DNA of 64,000 nucleotides, taken from NCBI GenBank assembly GCA_003255025.1, contig QANY01009435.1:124001-188000 (forward strand), in the 5' to 3' direction. The stretch is from Datisca glomerata (Eukaryota; Streptophyta; Magnoliopsida; Cucurbitales; Datiscaceae). Shown piece after piece: positions 12,077 through 24,300 of the stretch; position 1 is the first letter of the stretch; every line of letters begins with the position of its first letter. The notes beneath the pieces were generated by a model that was not told where the DNA came from, did no database searches, and saw only the letters and a program-made list of their open reading frames with translations. A program made the translations under genes and the position numbers.

Positions 12077-12575
12077 ATGACAACACCCGTGTTGACCATT
12101 CCAGATGGTAAGAGTGACTTTGTAATTTACAGCGATGCTTCCAAAAGAGGATTCGGTTGTGTTTTGATGCAACAGGGAAAGGCCACAGCATATGGCTCTC
12201 ATCAGCTCAAGCCTTATGAACAGAATTATCCTACACATGATTTGGAGTTGGCTGCAGTTGTATTTGCCCTCAAGATCTGGAGACATTACTTGTATGGCTG
12301 TAAGTGTTAGATTTGCACAGATCATAGGAGTCTTAAATACTTTTTTCACTCATAAATAGCTTAACATGAGGCAACGCCGTTGGTTGGAATTGGTGAAGGA
12401 TTATGACTGTGATATCATTTATCACCCAGGAAAGGCAAACGTAGTGGTTGATGCCTTAAGTCAAAAATCAACCCATTCAGCAGCTCTTATTACGTCTCAA
12501 GAGCATCTCTTGGAGGATTTTGAACGTACTGAGATTCTGGTTTTGCTAAAAGATACTACAACGCAGTTAGCTTAG
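12077..12575 (+). pseudogene. RNase H region of the Tekay-like element
   Basis: Contains [17 protein letters not shown] with the first catalytic Asp, then [21 protein letters not shown] with the catalytic Glu. After a stop and frame change, [20 protein letters not shown] is followed by VVDALSQK, the final Asp motif. Stops at about 12308 and inside the TDHRSLKYF-like segment (near 12320-12360) inactivate it. Confidence 0.85.
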
Positions 12576-12689
12576 CTCACAGTTCAACCATCATTGCAAC
12601 AATGTATTATCGATGCATATAACTCATTTGATTTGTAACAAAGTAGGTCGGACAAAGGACAAGGTTTTGATGTTAGTAACGATTCAGCT

Positions 12690-13541
12690 CTTCGCTTTTA
12701 TGGGAGGCTTTGTGTTCTAAAAGACGCAGTCATTAGGTGGGAATTACTCACGGAGGCTCATAGTTCACCATACACTGTGCACCCTGGCAGTACTAAGATG
12801 TATCATGATATGAAGTTACATTATTGGTGGAACGGTATGAAGCGTGACGTCGCTGAGTTCGTTAGTAAGTGTTTGGTGTGTCAGCAGATCAAGGCACAGA
12901 GATAACGACCATCTGAGGTCTTGCAGCATTTAAGTATTCCTGAATGGAAATGGGAGCATGTGGCAATGATTTTGTTTTGGGGCTACCGAGGACGGTAAAA
13001 GGTTTTAACTCCATTTTGGTTGTGATAGATTGTCTCACCAAGTCTGCACACTTTTTGCTTCGCAAGACTACATTTTCAGTTGGGGATTGGGCTTAACTCC
13101 ATTTGGGTTATGATAGATCGTCTCACCGAGTCTGCACACTTTTTTCCTGGCAAGACTACACTTTCAGTTAAGGATTGAGCACGGTTGTATATCCGAGAGA
13201 TTGTTCGACTTCATGGGGTTCCGATATCTATAATATCAGATCGAGATCCGGGGTTCACGTCAAATTTTTGGCAGAGTTTAAAGAGAGCTTTGGGTACTCA
13301 GTTGAATTTTAGTACAGTTTTTCATCCACAAACTGATGGGCAAACGTTGGAAGATATGCTTCGAGCTTATGTCTTCGATTTCTCTGACATTTGGGACGCG
13401 CACTTGGCACTCGTCGAGTTTGCTTACAATAACAGTTACCAGGCGACGATTGGTATGGCTCTGTTGAGGCATTTTATGGAAAAAAATGTTGGTCGCCAGT
13501 TCACTGGGATGAGGTTGGCAAACGAAAACTTTTAGGCCCTG
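12690..13541 (+). pseudogene. integrase of the Tekay-like element, with internal duplication
   Basis: The zinc-binding part (about 12740-12905) reads VHPGSTKMYHDM and KCLVCQQIKAQR, supplying the HHCC residues. The core follows with VVIDCLTKSAHF, then [20 protein letters not shown] with the second Asp, and FHPQTDGQ. An 88-bp direct duplication (13003-13090 repeated at 13091-13178) doubles the first core strand. After HPQTDGQ the text jumps straight to [10 protein letters not shown], lacking about five residues that normally carry the catalytic Glu region. The enzyme cannot be functional. Confidence 0.85.
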
Positions 13542-13543
13542 AC

Positions 13544-14074
13544 TTGGTTCAGTCTACAAATGAAGCTATTCAAAAAATCAGAGATAGAATGAAGACCGCT
13601 CAGAGTAGGCAAAAGAGTTACGCAGATGTCAGGAGGAAAGATCTCGAATTTGAAGTGGGTGATCATGTGTTTCTCAAGGTTGCCCCAATGAAGGGAGTTA
13701 TGCGTTTTGGTCGCAAGGGGAAGCTGAGCCCCAGGTTTATTGGCCCTTCTGAGATTTTGGATCGTATCGGTCCTTTGGCCTACCGTCTCGCTTTATCACC
13801 AGCTCTTTCAGGTGTTCATAATGTGTTTCACGTCTCGTTGCTTCGCAAGTATGTACATGATCCAACGCATGTCATCAATTTTCAACCTTTGCATGTTTGT
13901 GATGATCTTATTTATGAGGAGAAGCCAGTTAGAATTCTAGAGTGCATGAATCAGACTCTTCGTAACAGATCGATTCAGTTAGTCAAGGTTCTCTAGAGAA
14001 ATCATCGAGTCGAGAAAGCAACATGGGAACGAGAAGTGGAGATAAATGTCAAGTATCCAGAATTATTTCAATAA
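13544..14074 (+). pseudogene. integrase C-terminal domain and chromodomain-like tail
   Basis: Reads VGDHVFLKVAPMKGVMRFGRKGKL (given here only as a landmark) and GPLAYRLALSPALSGVHNVFHVS, the GPY/F module of chromoviral integrases. It continues with a tail containing QLVKVL and, after a TAG near 13994, ATWEREVE and YPELFQ, which resembles the end of plant chromodomains. The closing stop is at 14072-14074. A chromodomain would steer integration to heterochromatin; here the tail is broken by the stop. Confidence 0.75.
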
Positions 14075-14104
14075 GGTAAATTCCTTTTGAGGATGAAAGT
14101 TCTT

Positions 14105-14117
14105 AAGGAGGGGAGAA
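14105..14117 (+). other. polypurine tract of the Tekay-like element
   Basis: AAGGAGGGGAGAA lies directly before the 3' LTR and is a suitable primer for plus-strand synthesis. Confidence 0.85.
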
Positions 14118-14785
14118 TGTAATACCCTCAAGCATTATAAATGGGTATATTTATAATTCTAACCCTCACTCACGCCTTAACACACATTACACCCTAGAGT
14201 AACCCACCAACTAATATTATATATACTCTAAAACACATCTTCTTCTCCATTTCTCCTTCTTTCTCTGGCAATTTCACCCGCTTATAACCGTTATTCTTCA
14301 CCTTCCTCTCTCAAACGTTTGACAGCAAGCCTCCATCTCTCGTTTTTCCTCTTTGTATCTCTCCATTGTTGATTCTCTGGTAAGCCATCTTCTTTCTTCC
14401 TCTTTCTTTATTATGTTTCTAGTTTCTCTATTTCTCAATTCAAATATCTCATTTCTATATTTCTATATATTTTTCCAAATATGAAGTTTTAGTCTTCAAA
14501 TTCCAGCAATTTACATCCTATTGTATCTGTTTTTGACATCGTCATCGCATCGCCGCCTGCAAGCTTCAATTCCATAATTTTCATGTTCTCCTTCTTTTTT
14601 CTCTCTATTTTTCTGTCTCCTTCTCTCAGTCTCTCTGTCTCCTTCGTCTCCCTCTTCCCCTCTGTTTCTGCTTCTCTCAGCCTCTCTATATTTTATCTCC
14701 CCCCTCTCTGTTGCGTCTCTCTCTCCTTCGTCTCCCTCTTCCCCTCTGTTTCTTCTTCTCTCAGTCTTTCCCCCCTCTTTGTTGC

Positions 14786-14829
<44 letters not shown>

Positions 14830-16418
14830 CTCGCTCTCTCTCTCTCTCTCCCCTTCGTCTCTTTCTTCCCCTCTGTTTCTGCCTCTCTCGGTCTCTCTCT
14901 CCTTCGTCTTCCCCCCTCTCTGTTTCCTTTATCTCTCTCTCTCTCTCCCTCTTCTTCGTCTCCCTTTTGTGTTTCTCCCCTCCTATTTCACCTAACTGGA
15001 CCAGTTCATTCAGACCGGACCAAACCGGTTCAGTCAGACCAGACCAGACCAGACCGAACCAACTCGGTCCAAACCAGACCGGTTTAACCCGACCAGACTG
15101 AACCGGTCCAAAATAGCAGAACCGAACCAGTTCAGACCACTCGAACCTTGATGAAACGTTTTAAATCGCTTGATATTTACACCCGATTGGTTTCCACATG
15201 TTCCCAACCTCGCTTAGTTAATTAAATAATTGTAGATATTATATGAATTTGTCGTGATCTAGAATCCTTGGATTTCAGGTCATTAGTTGTTGAATTTAAT
15301 TCGTAGCGAATCCAAGTAAGTGGATTCATAATAATTCAGTTCATATGTTATAAGTGTAGAATATATAATGTAAAATTATTCTATTATTTCTTTATATTCA
15401 ATCTTATGATCAAGTATTTTATTTATTTTTCATATCACGATGAAATTATTTACCTGTTATATACGATTATATTTTGAGTTATACATGTAATAGTTATATC
15501 GTTTATGTTCGTGAATAAGTTATATGTTTACTCATGTATATGTGATAATGTGAATTATGAATATTGATTCAAGTAAGGTGATAAGTAAACAATAAGTAGA
15601 CTTAGTCATGTCCCTTGGTTATCAAGTAACCAGATTGTTCACGTCATGTTATCAAGTTATACGGTTGGGTGTCACAATGTTCATGTTAGCGTCCTTAAGG
15701 TTCAGATAACCTTAAGTGACATCAAGTTTCGAGACACCCGATCTGTCATGTTCACGTTCATGTTACAAATTCAAGTTGTGAAAGAGTTCTGGTTAGGTTG
15801 TTAATCAAGGGATATGTCTAGTCGAATTATGATCAAACAAGTATAAGTATTGACATGTATAAGTTCAAGTTATCTGTTAACCATGAAATCAGTGTGTTAT
15901 TACAAGTATTTTATGCGACCAGTGAACGTGTGAAATAAATTTGCATGAGTTATATGTTTACATTTATGTCATGTGAAACTTATTAGTATGTAAATTTATA
16001 TATTGAGTATTTTTAATACTCACCCCCCATAGATGATTGTGTTGCAGGTGATGATGAGCAGCAAGAGTGAGGGTCTGCCATAACAAGTATGATTATGATT
16101 TTTAAGTTAAATTATAACATTATGACTTTAGTTTGACTTCAGTTATTTAAGAAATTTATGAATATTCATGTTTAACTTTCATATCTTATGGATTTTTGTG
16201 GTTCACTTTATTACAGTTTAATAAATCATTTATTTCAGTTTAATAAGTTAATATTCTTTTAAAATAATTTTATGCTTCCGCTCTTTAACGTTAAAATTAG
16301 GGCAAAAATTAGAGTTTTCAATTTGAGGATTTTCTCAAATTAGGGTTTTAATTGAATTGGAAATTTTTGAATTATGAAATTTCAAGCATGTTTAACTCTC
16401 GGGCATCGGGGTGTTACA
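14118..16418 (+). repeat. 3' LTR of the Tekay-like element
   Basis: 2301 bp, homologous along its whole length to 7268-9473. It is longer mainly because of an expanded CT tract (14583-14975). The TTCAGACC/ACCGG cluster recurs at about 15000-15130. The many scattered substitutions between the two LTRs point to an old insertion. Confidence 0.88.
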
Positions 16419-16423
16419 CTTTC

Positions 16424-17520
16424 ATTTATGAAAAAAAATCCACAAAAGGTATCATATACATGAGATATGTACCATATGACAAAACATGAATAATATGAAT
16501 TAGGTAGTTATTTTCATTTATTGGTCCAATTTATTTCTATGAGTACTTATGTAATTAATGAAAATAATTATTTCTAAAAAATTTCTCCTATAATTATTTA
16601 TATAATTTTTCATTAAATGCATATTTGTTTTAAGATGGAGCAATCGCTTGTTTTTAGAGAATTAGTTGTGATTTTTAGAAAAATATTCATTATTAATAAA
16701 ATAAATAAATATAAATTTAGAATAACAAAATATTTTTTAACGTAGACATATTTTGTATTTTAACATCTATAAGTTTTTCACTAAATGCATATTTTTTAAT
16801 ATGGAGCAACTCCTTAGTTTTTAGGGCAATTAATAGTGATTTAGGCAAATATGTGTATAATAATCAAATAAATATATATAAATTTAGAGTAAATATTTTG
16901 TAAAATATTTTTGGTAATATATTTACATACTTTTGTTTAGATAAGAAAATATGTATATTTATATGGATTGTAATAATTATTTACATAAAGGTTTTTATAA
17001 TTACTTACGAATATATAATAATTATTTCAGTAAATTCATTAAAAACTTCATCATTACTCTGATAATAGTGATTTTCATAAATGACATTAAAAATGATAAA
17101 AAAAGACTATTAAAAATAATATTTAGTAGTATCGGTTAATACATATTGATTGTATTACAAGAATAATAAAAATATACATTAATATTCAGAAATGTGCAAT
17201 CTTACTTTTTCTGTAGACATAATAGTAAAAAAAGTATTATTTATAATTAAATATGTATATATGAAAATAATCAAAATGTTTATTAGTTATAATTAAAGAT
17301 AATAATCCAATCCTTTATTTTTTAAATAACTTAAACTGGATAAATCTTTCTTACAATTCAAAATTCAAAAATTATAGTTTAGATATTATTTAGGATAAAA
17401 AATAATTAAATAAATGTAGTTGATGAGATATTATAGTAAATGTATTTTATAATTTTGTTAACTTTTTCTAAAATGGTTATTTTTCTAATTATTATTATTA
17501 CTGGCTATTTAACAAAATAA
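16424..17520. repeat. second copy of the duplicated unit, right part
   Basis: Continues the unit broken at 7262. The section from about 16745 follows block B of the first copy (5700-6480). A further internal repeat is present: about 16605-16730 and about 16780-16905 share CATTAAATGCATAT and AATAAATATAAATTTAGA segments about 178 bp apart. No coding content. Confidence 0.7.
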
Positions 17521-19567
17521 AGATTTCAAATTGTATTTTTACCTAAAAACTCATAAGGAATAACTTTAATATCATTGATGTGTTTACTAACAACCAAGAG
17601 TAAAAAAAGATAGTATTCATTTATTGAAATACCCATAGTGAAATATACCTTTATTCACAAATTCTAATCAATTTTAATTTATTATTATGATTTATGTTTC
17701 AAACACGTTATAAATAATTATAATAAATCACTATTAATTTAATAGTTGAATAAATTAGTAAAAACTATATTACATTATTAATTACTAATTAGAGTAAAAA
17801 ATTAATTTACCATATGAAATAAGTAATTTTACTTTACTAACTAAAATAAAGTATTTAATTTACTTAGTAAAATACTTATTAACATAAATGTGTTGTAAAT
17901 AAATTTATTAATTTACTAACTAAATAAATTAGAAATAAGTATTAAATAAAATAACATTAAAGCAAATTAATAATTAAGATAAAATAAATTATTTTTATTT
18001 ACAAATTAAAGTTGTTTTTGTATTTCACTAATTAAAACCGGACAGTATTTTAACGTTTGTCTATAATGAAAGGTATTGTATTTTTATCAATAAATCGGAG
18101 TGTATTTTTATAATATGAAAAAATATGGGAGAGTAATTTGGGAGGTGAAAATTGCATCCTTTTCTCGGGAAAGATAATTAAGTTTTCACGGAGAGAGAAT
18201 GAAACTTAATTCCCTTCCATTTGAAAAAAAGTAATGTATGAGTTCCACATTTTAATTCTTTCAGGTAAGTAAACAAGTGAAAAAGGATATGTTTAAGAAA
18301 AAAAAATTTCGTCCTTTTTCTTTTCTCCTTAAGTAAACATATATCTCTCCGATGTACATCACCTTAGATGTTAGGTTCTCGATCCCCCATTTGTTTCTGG
18401 ACCTTTTTTCTTTTCTTTTTACACACTAGCTACTTGCCAATTTACATCTGTGGAGATTGGACGATGACTGCTAATCAAGAGTAATTTGAGAGTTGGGAGG
18501 TCTGTTGTAAGTGTTTTGGCAAGAGTTACGGTTTTTTCATTTCATTTTTTTCTATTTCCACATTTTCTTTATCACTGTTACATTCTTCCTCTCAATTTTT
18601 TCACACTTTCAAGAGATAACATAGTTTCTTTCATCACGAAGAAGAACAAAGAACATAGACCGAACATTTTACTATGTCATTATCACTGGTCTTGTTTGTC
18701 GTACTCAATTTATTTTAAATGGATATATTCTCCGATTGTAGAATCATTGTCTATCTCATTTTAACGTTAACAGTTCACATTTATTCATCTCATTCTAACT
18801 TATCTAAATTTAATTTCATGGATTTGAATCATTAACGTTGAAGTGAATAAAACCAAATCTTTTTTTACACAACTAGATCCAATCTCACTGTATGCATTTC
18901 AAATCAAACTTCTTTCAACAAAAAACGCAATCTTCTATAAAAAAAACAATAATATTTATCAATTTAGTCTCAACTTGATGGTTGGGAAGTTGTGGAGGAC
19001 GATTTACATTTGACCTTTCTCCCCGTGATTGGCTTGTTTTATTATTCTATAAATATTACGACAATGCTACTACTATTTGTTATAATAAAAAAAGATAACT
19101 ATTATTAGACTATACACATGCAACTAAGACTAAAAGTCTAAACTGCTGGGTGCACAAAGGAATTAATGGAATTTTACACTGTCGGTGTTGATTATTTAAA
19201 TGTAAAACAATGTCTAAAAACATTGCGTGTGATTTCTGACTTTGAGCCTGCCTCTTCCTCTCTCTCTCTCTCCTCTAAAGCAAGTAGCTATAGATATATA
19301 ATTTTCATATTTCCCTTTCACAGACAACCGTAATTAATTTGTGTCCTAATCCAACTAGATTAATTAACACACCTTCAATTGTCTGTTAAATATATATTGT
19401 GTTCTCATAATCATGTCTCAAACCTAAAAATCCAATTCACTCATAACAACGGGCAAAATGAGTACGCATTCATACACAAGTTTGAAAACAAATTTTTTTG
19501 TATTTATGTAAACAAATAAATTAAATTAATAACCAAATTAGGCAGATTTGTATAGTATAATAGTATA
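17521..19567. other. intergenic, no gene seen
   Basis: Very AT-rich with short runs of CT near 19258. The reading frames present are short and low-complexity, and I recognise no domain. Confidence 0.55.
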
Positions 19568-20069
19568 TCTACAATAATAATATAGTATATGAAAAATAAG
19601 GAGGAGTGAGATCATTTTAGACAATTCTTTCCACTTATTAATTCATCGCCTAATATAACCTTATTAAAATGTGATTTTTGATGAATTAGTTACTCTTAGA
19701 ATTATAATAAATTGATCAAAGTAGATATTAATTTTCAACTCATTCACATATTTAATGAATTTTAAAAAATTAAATTAGAAATAATAAATAATTTTTAAAT
19801 ACTTTAATTTGATAAATTTGAATGATGGAGGCATTTAACAAATTATAGAGAAAACTACAATTTTCTACTAATTTATTCTAAAAACGAGACAAAATGAATT
19901 ATATACCTCAATAACATTTAAATAGTAAAATTTAAAATATAATTTAATATAACACTCGTTTAGATATTTTTTTGATGTTGTAATTTATATGTTAGTAAAA
20001 TTAGTATGATATATAAATATAGTTACTTACAAAATTTACCAACAAAAAGTTTACTTTGCAATACAAATG
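19568..20069 (+). mobile_element. Helitron relative, copy 2 (3' truncated)
   Basis: Begins TCTACAATAATAATATAG after an A and follows copy 1 (3954-4775) through shared words such as ATAATAAATTGATCAA and TTTACAATACAAATG-like text. Similarity stops at 20069 and the CTAG end is missing. The sequence right after it may belong to the neighbouring Tat-lineage element. Confidence 0.65.
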
Positions 20070-20354
20070 TTGCCGCTGATGAAATAATCATCATCTCTTC
20101 ATTTTTGCAATTTTTGTACATTTTTGTAATTTTATTTTCTGTACTTCTGCATTTTCCTTTTGCTTCGTATGCAGTCTCTCTCATGAATGAAATGAACTTT
20201 CCTTTTCTCAATGGCTTTAGTACTTTTCCTTCCCTTCTACTTCTGTGAAGCTTTTTTTTCCGGTTTGTTTCCCTTGCAAGAAAATTTCAATGTGTTTTTC
20301 TTCCGTTCATAGGGACTTGCACTTTTGACATCAATTTCCTTTGGCAAATGACTA

Positions 20355-20935
20355 CTTATTGTAGTATTGTCCATTCTCAAAAACTTAAAATCTTTTTTGC
20401 TCCAGTTCCCTTTTGAGCACGACTACTCATTGCGTAGTCCGTTTTGAGGGACTTGGTTTATTGTAGAACTATGACCCCGATTTTCTTTAGAAAATGACTG
20501 CCCATTATAGTGCAGTCCGTTCTCAATGGCTTAAGTTCATTGTAGAACCATGGCCTCAATTTCTTTTAGAGAACGACTGCCTATTGTAGTGCAGTTCGTT
20601 CTCAAGAACTTAGGCTCATTTTAGAACCATGGCACTAGTTTCCTTTAAAGATTGACTGTCTATTGTAGTGCAACATGTTTTTAAGGACTTAGGGTCATTG
20701 TAAAATCATGGTCCTAGTTTCATTTAGAGAACGGTTGCCCATTCTAGTGCAATCCGTTCTCAAGGACTTAAGCTCATTTTAGAACCATGGCCCCATTTTC
20801 TTTTAGAGAACCGCTACCCATTGTAGTGCAGTTCCTTCTCAAGAACTTAGGTTCATTGTAGAACCATGACCCAATTTTTTTTAGAGAACGACTGCGCATT
20901 ATACTGCAGTTCGTTCTCAATGACTTAAGCTTTTT
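20355..20935 (-). repeat. 79-bp tandem array in the 3' region of the Tat element
   Basis: The word GCAGTCCGTTCTCAA and its variants begin at about 20433, 20512, 20591, 20670, 20749, 20828 and 20906, giving a period of 79 bases (the last is 78). Each unit also carries TTAGAGAACGACTGCC and GTAGAACCATGG variants. Seven units are clear and a poorer one precedes them. It lies downstream of the integrase on the element's strand, where Tat elements are known to carry tandem repeats. Confidence 0.9.
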
Positions 20936-21149
20936 AGAAAGCTCAAGGGCCCTTATTCCATTTGTCGCTCACTGAAGGAGAGTAAAAAAGAGAGTTGACA
21001 CCAAGAATTTTTATGTGAAAAACCCTTTCGAGAAAAAATCATGGGAAAAGATTAACTATAATAAGATTACATGTCAGACAAAATATCTTTTCAGTTGCAC
21101 AACGTTCCAGGGTTTGTCTAAGTCTTACCCATCTTCATTATCAGATAAT

Positions 21150-21916
21150 AATATCTGTCACTTTCAATTCCGCTGACAATGTATGGCCCTTCCCAATTTG
21201 GCCTCAACTTTCCTTCCGCCTGAAAAATCTTCTTCCACACTAGATCTCCTTTCTAGAATTCCCATTTCTGAATCTTCTTTTGAAAGTAAGTTCCTTTTTT
21301 TATTGTAGTTGGCCATTCGAATCAATGCCATTTCTCTTCTTTCCTCTAGAAGGTCCAGTTTTTAATTCATTAGCTCCATATTTTGTGGCTCGCTTAGACT
21401 TGACTTCATAGTTGGACTTTCGATCTCAATAGATATCATGCTTCTGATCTGTATGCCAAAACAAACGGGGTTTCACACATCGACTCCTTGAGAGTGGTCA
21501 TGTATGCCCATAATACTACGGGTAGCTCTTCCACCCAATTTCCTTTAGCTAATTCTAGCCACTTTTTTAAGCTTTCCAATATTATTCAATTTTGATCTTT
21601 TGGCTTCGTTGTTTCCTTGCGTGTAGTACAACATAGAAAATCAGTTGATAATCTTCAAACCTTCACATAAATCCTTAAATATTTCCCCGGCGAACTGAAA
21701 TCCATTGTTAGATACGAGTACTCATGGGATTCCGTAATTGCATACTATGTTTTTCTATAGGAATCCCTTCACTTCTTCTTCTTCAATCCTTGCATATGCT
21801 TCAACTTCAATCCGCTTCGTGAAGTAATCGTTGCAGCCAACAGAAAATGTTTATGAGCAGGTGCCATGGGAAGCAACCCTACGATATCCAAGGCCATTGC
21901 ATGAAAGGCCAATGGC
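21150..21916 (-). pseudogene. integrase core and C-terminal part, Tat-lineage element
   Basis: Minus-strand translation gives FHAMALDIVGLLPMAPAHKH and then FLLAAT, where D-I-V-G-L is the first catalytic Asp motif of Tat integrases. It is followed at lower coordinates by segments recognisable as NGFQF, LPVVLWAY and GDLVWKK with changed frames and stops. It continues the zinc-finger part at 24675-24900 once the solo LTR is disregarded. Not functional. Confidence 0.75.
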
Positions 21917-22734
21917 TTGCTTGTAACGCCCCGATCCCCGATGGTTAAATATACATGTAATTTCACAATTTTGAAATATCCAAATCGAAACAAACTCTAA
22001 TTTTGAGAAAATTCCCAAATTGAAAATTCGTAATTTACCCATGATGGGAAAAACCCTGACCTTAAATAGCGGAAGCATTAAACTTATCCATGATCGAAAT
22101 CTTAATCATAAAATAACGGAAGCGATAAAGTGTCTTAAATGTATAATTAATAAAATCTCGAAAAACTGAATTAAATTATGAGATAACGTCAAATAAACTA
22201 CTTGAATAACCATAGTTCGTAGAAAATCATAACGTAAAATAAACTACTTGAATAACCAAGTTTAATAGAAAATATTTTCCTAAGTTTAAATCAAATCATA
22301 GACTAAACACATAAATTTCTCTGATCTAACAGGTTATGGCAGTCTCCCACTCATGCTGCTCGCCATCACCACCTGCATCATAATTAATTTGTGGGGCAAT
22401 GAGTATTTTAAAATACTCAGTAAGCAAACTCATATAATAACATGCATCTACATGTCATAAATGCAATCATGACATAACATAACTGAACTTGACATATAAC
22501 ATAAATGAAATAAAGTAACGTACTTGATCATGACATAATATAACTAAACTTGACATATAACATAAATGAAGTAAAGCAACGTACTTGATCATGACATGAC
22601 TTAACATAGCACGCAGATAACACGTGTCTCAAACAGAATCATTTAACAATCTTAATCATATCTTGACTTGTCATATCCTCTAGTTAACAACCTAATCAGA
22701 ACTGATCACACGTGAACTGAAACACATCATGACG

Positions 22735-22950
22735 AATTGGGCGACGAAACAGATGACACACGTCGGGTGACGAAACAGATGACACTCATTGGGCAACAGA
22801 ACAGATGGCACTCATAGGTGACGAAAAATATGAACAGATGGCACCTCATGAGTGACGAAAAATATTTACAGATGACACACAATGAATGATCAAAACATGA
22901 ACAGATGACACTCTATGTGTGACAGAAGCATGAACAGATGACACCTACTC
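22735..22950. repeat. short tandem repeats GAACAGATGACAC in the solo LTR
   Basis: About seven degenerate units of 30-40 bases, each centred on AACAGATGACAC or AACAGATGGCAC followed by GTGACGAAA-like text. The two Tekay-like LTRs have at most one or two corresponding motifs (near 8765 and 15725), so the array has expanded in this copy or subfamily. Confidence 0.75.
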
Positions 22951-23589
22951 GTTTAACAGAACATAACGTGAACAGTTTTGATTCATTGTTACCTAAAGAT
23001 CATGCTTAAGTTCATATTTTGCTTAATTACCACTTGAATAAATTAACCTCATAACTTGCAGAATCCAATGTATGACAAAAATTAATCATATAATGCATAC
23101 AAAATCAAACATGATAACATACTACGCAAAATCAGTCATACTCAGACTTTTATCTCATGATAATCATATTACAATATAATTTCACTTACATGAAGCATAT
23201 ACATTTATAACAACGGGTGTCACATCATCATGTAAGCCCACTTACTCGAAGCGGAAGAATGAATTGAACAATTAATGACTTGAAATCCCCAAAAAATATA
23301 ATCACTAAATTGTTTTGAAATAAAATAATATAAACACATTTTTAATATAATAAAATAGAAAATATATATTTAATTAAAATAGTGCAAAACAGTCAGAACG
23401 AGGTCAGAAAATAATATATCGAGTCTAGAGTCAAAAGATAAAGCTTCAGGTCAAAAGATTCAGACCGGGCTGGTTCAGACCGGGCTGGTTCGGACCAGTC
23501 ATGTTTGATTTTATCTGATGGACCGGTTCAGACTGGTCTGAGTGAACTGAACTGGTTCAGAACAAAGCAGCTGGGTGCAAGACCCAGTT

Positions 23590-24170
23590 TCAAAACAGAA
23601 AGCACGACAAACAGGGAAGGGAAGAGAGAGACAGAAAATGAGAAGGAGAGAGAAACAAAGAGGGGAAGAGAAACAGTGAGGGAAACTGAGAGGGGAAGAG
23701 AGAGAAGGATGAAGAGAGAAGCAGAGAGAGACATAGATAGAGAGAAGTAGAGAGAGATATAGATAGAGAGAGAAAAATAGAGGACGAGAGAAAGGGAAAC
23801 AAAGGGGAGGGGAAAAGGAGCCTCGGTGATAAACCACCGGTGATGGCAGAAGCAAAGGGAGAGAGAGAGAAATAAGAAGGATGCAGAGAGAGTCAGAGAG
23901 AGAGGGGGGAGAACGAGAAGGAGAAAGAAACAGAGAGGGGAAAGAAAAGAAAAATAGTGAGGGAATGAAGAAAGAGCAAGGGGATAAATGAGAGAGAAAA
24001 ACAAAGGGAGGGAGGGAGAGCAACAACGGGTTACAGATAAGTAAAGGAAAAGAGAAGAGAAAACAGAGAGAGGAAGAAACAGGGAGAGGAAGACGAAGCA
24101 AGGACGAGAGAGAGAGAGACAAAAACAGAGAGAGAAAGAGATTAAAGAAATAAAGAGAAGATTACCCAAA
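23590..24170. repeat. GA-rich tract of the solo LTR
   Basis: Imperfect GA repeats, the reverse complement of the CT tracts in the related LTRs. Long open frames over it on both strands are composed of Ser/Leu/Phe or Glu/Arg only and are not genes. Confidence 0.85.
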
Positions 24171-24249
24171 TTCAATTAGAGAGAGACCAACGAAGGAGAA
24201 GAACTGCTGGATTGCAAGTGGCTGCGCGGGGGATGAGAGGCTGCGGGGA

Positions 24250-24300
24250 GGGGGGGGGGGGGAAGGGCGGCGNGGGGGGGGGGGGGGGGGGGGGGGGGGG
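24250..24300. other. poly-G run with an N: unresolved base(s)
   Basis: A long G homopolymer interrupted by an N at 24273. This looks like a place where sequencing failed, and the true length is unknown. Frames crossing it are unreliable. Confidence 0.85.

Larger units (their letters stand above)
7268..16418 (+). mobile_element. Ty3/gypsy chromovirus (probably Tekay/Del type), complete but decayed
   Basis: A full-length LTR retrotransposon of 9151 bp. The LTRs are 7268-9473 and 14118-16418, both starting TGTAA and ending TGTTACA. The flanks carry an identical 5-bp target duplication, CTTTC (7263-7267 and 16419-16423). A tRNA-Met primer site follows the 5' LTR and a purine tract precedes the 3' LTR. 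The order gag, protease, reverse transcriptase, RNase H, integrase, C-terminal tail is Ty3/gypsy. The long LTRs, the Met primer and the chromodomain-like tail suggest the Tekay/Del branch, which I give with moderate certainty. Many stops and frameshifts show it is dead. Confidence 0.9.

Noticed and set aside
20355..20935. Regularly spaced repeats considered as a CRISPR-like array
   Set aside because: Units are direct tandem repeats with no unique spacers, in plant DNA next to retrotransposon integrase.
23511..24175. Open frames of 200 or more codons over the GA/CT tracts (also at 7660-8069 and 14583-15101)
   Set aside because: They consist almost only of Ser/Leu/Phe/Pro or Arg/Glu and exist because of the dinucleotide-like repeats in LTRs; open on several frames at once.
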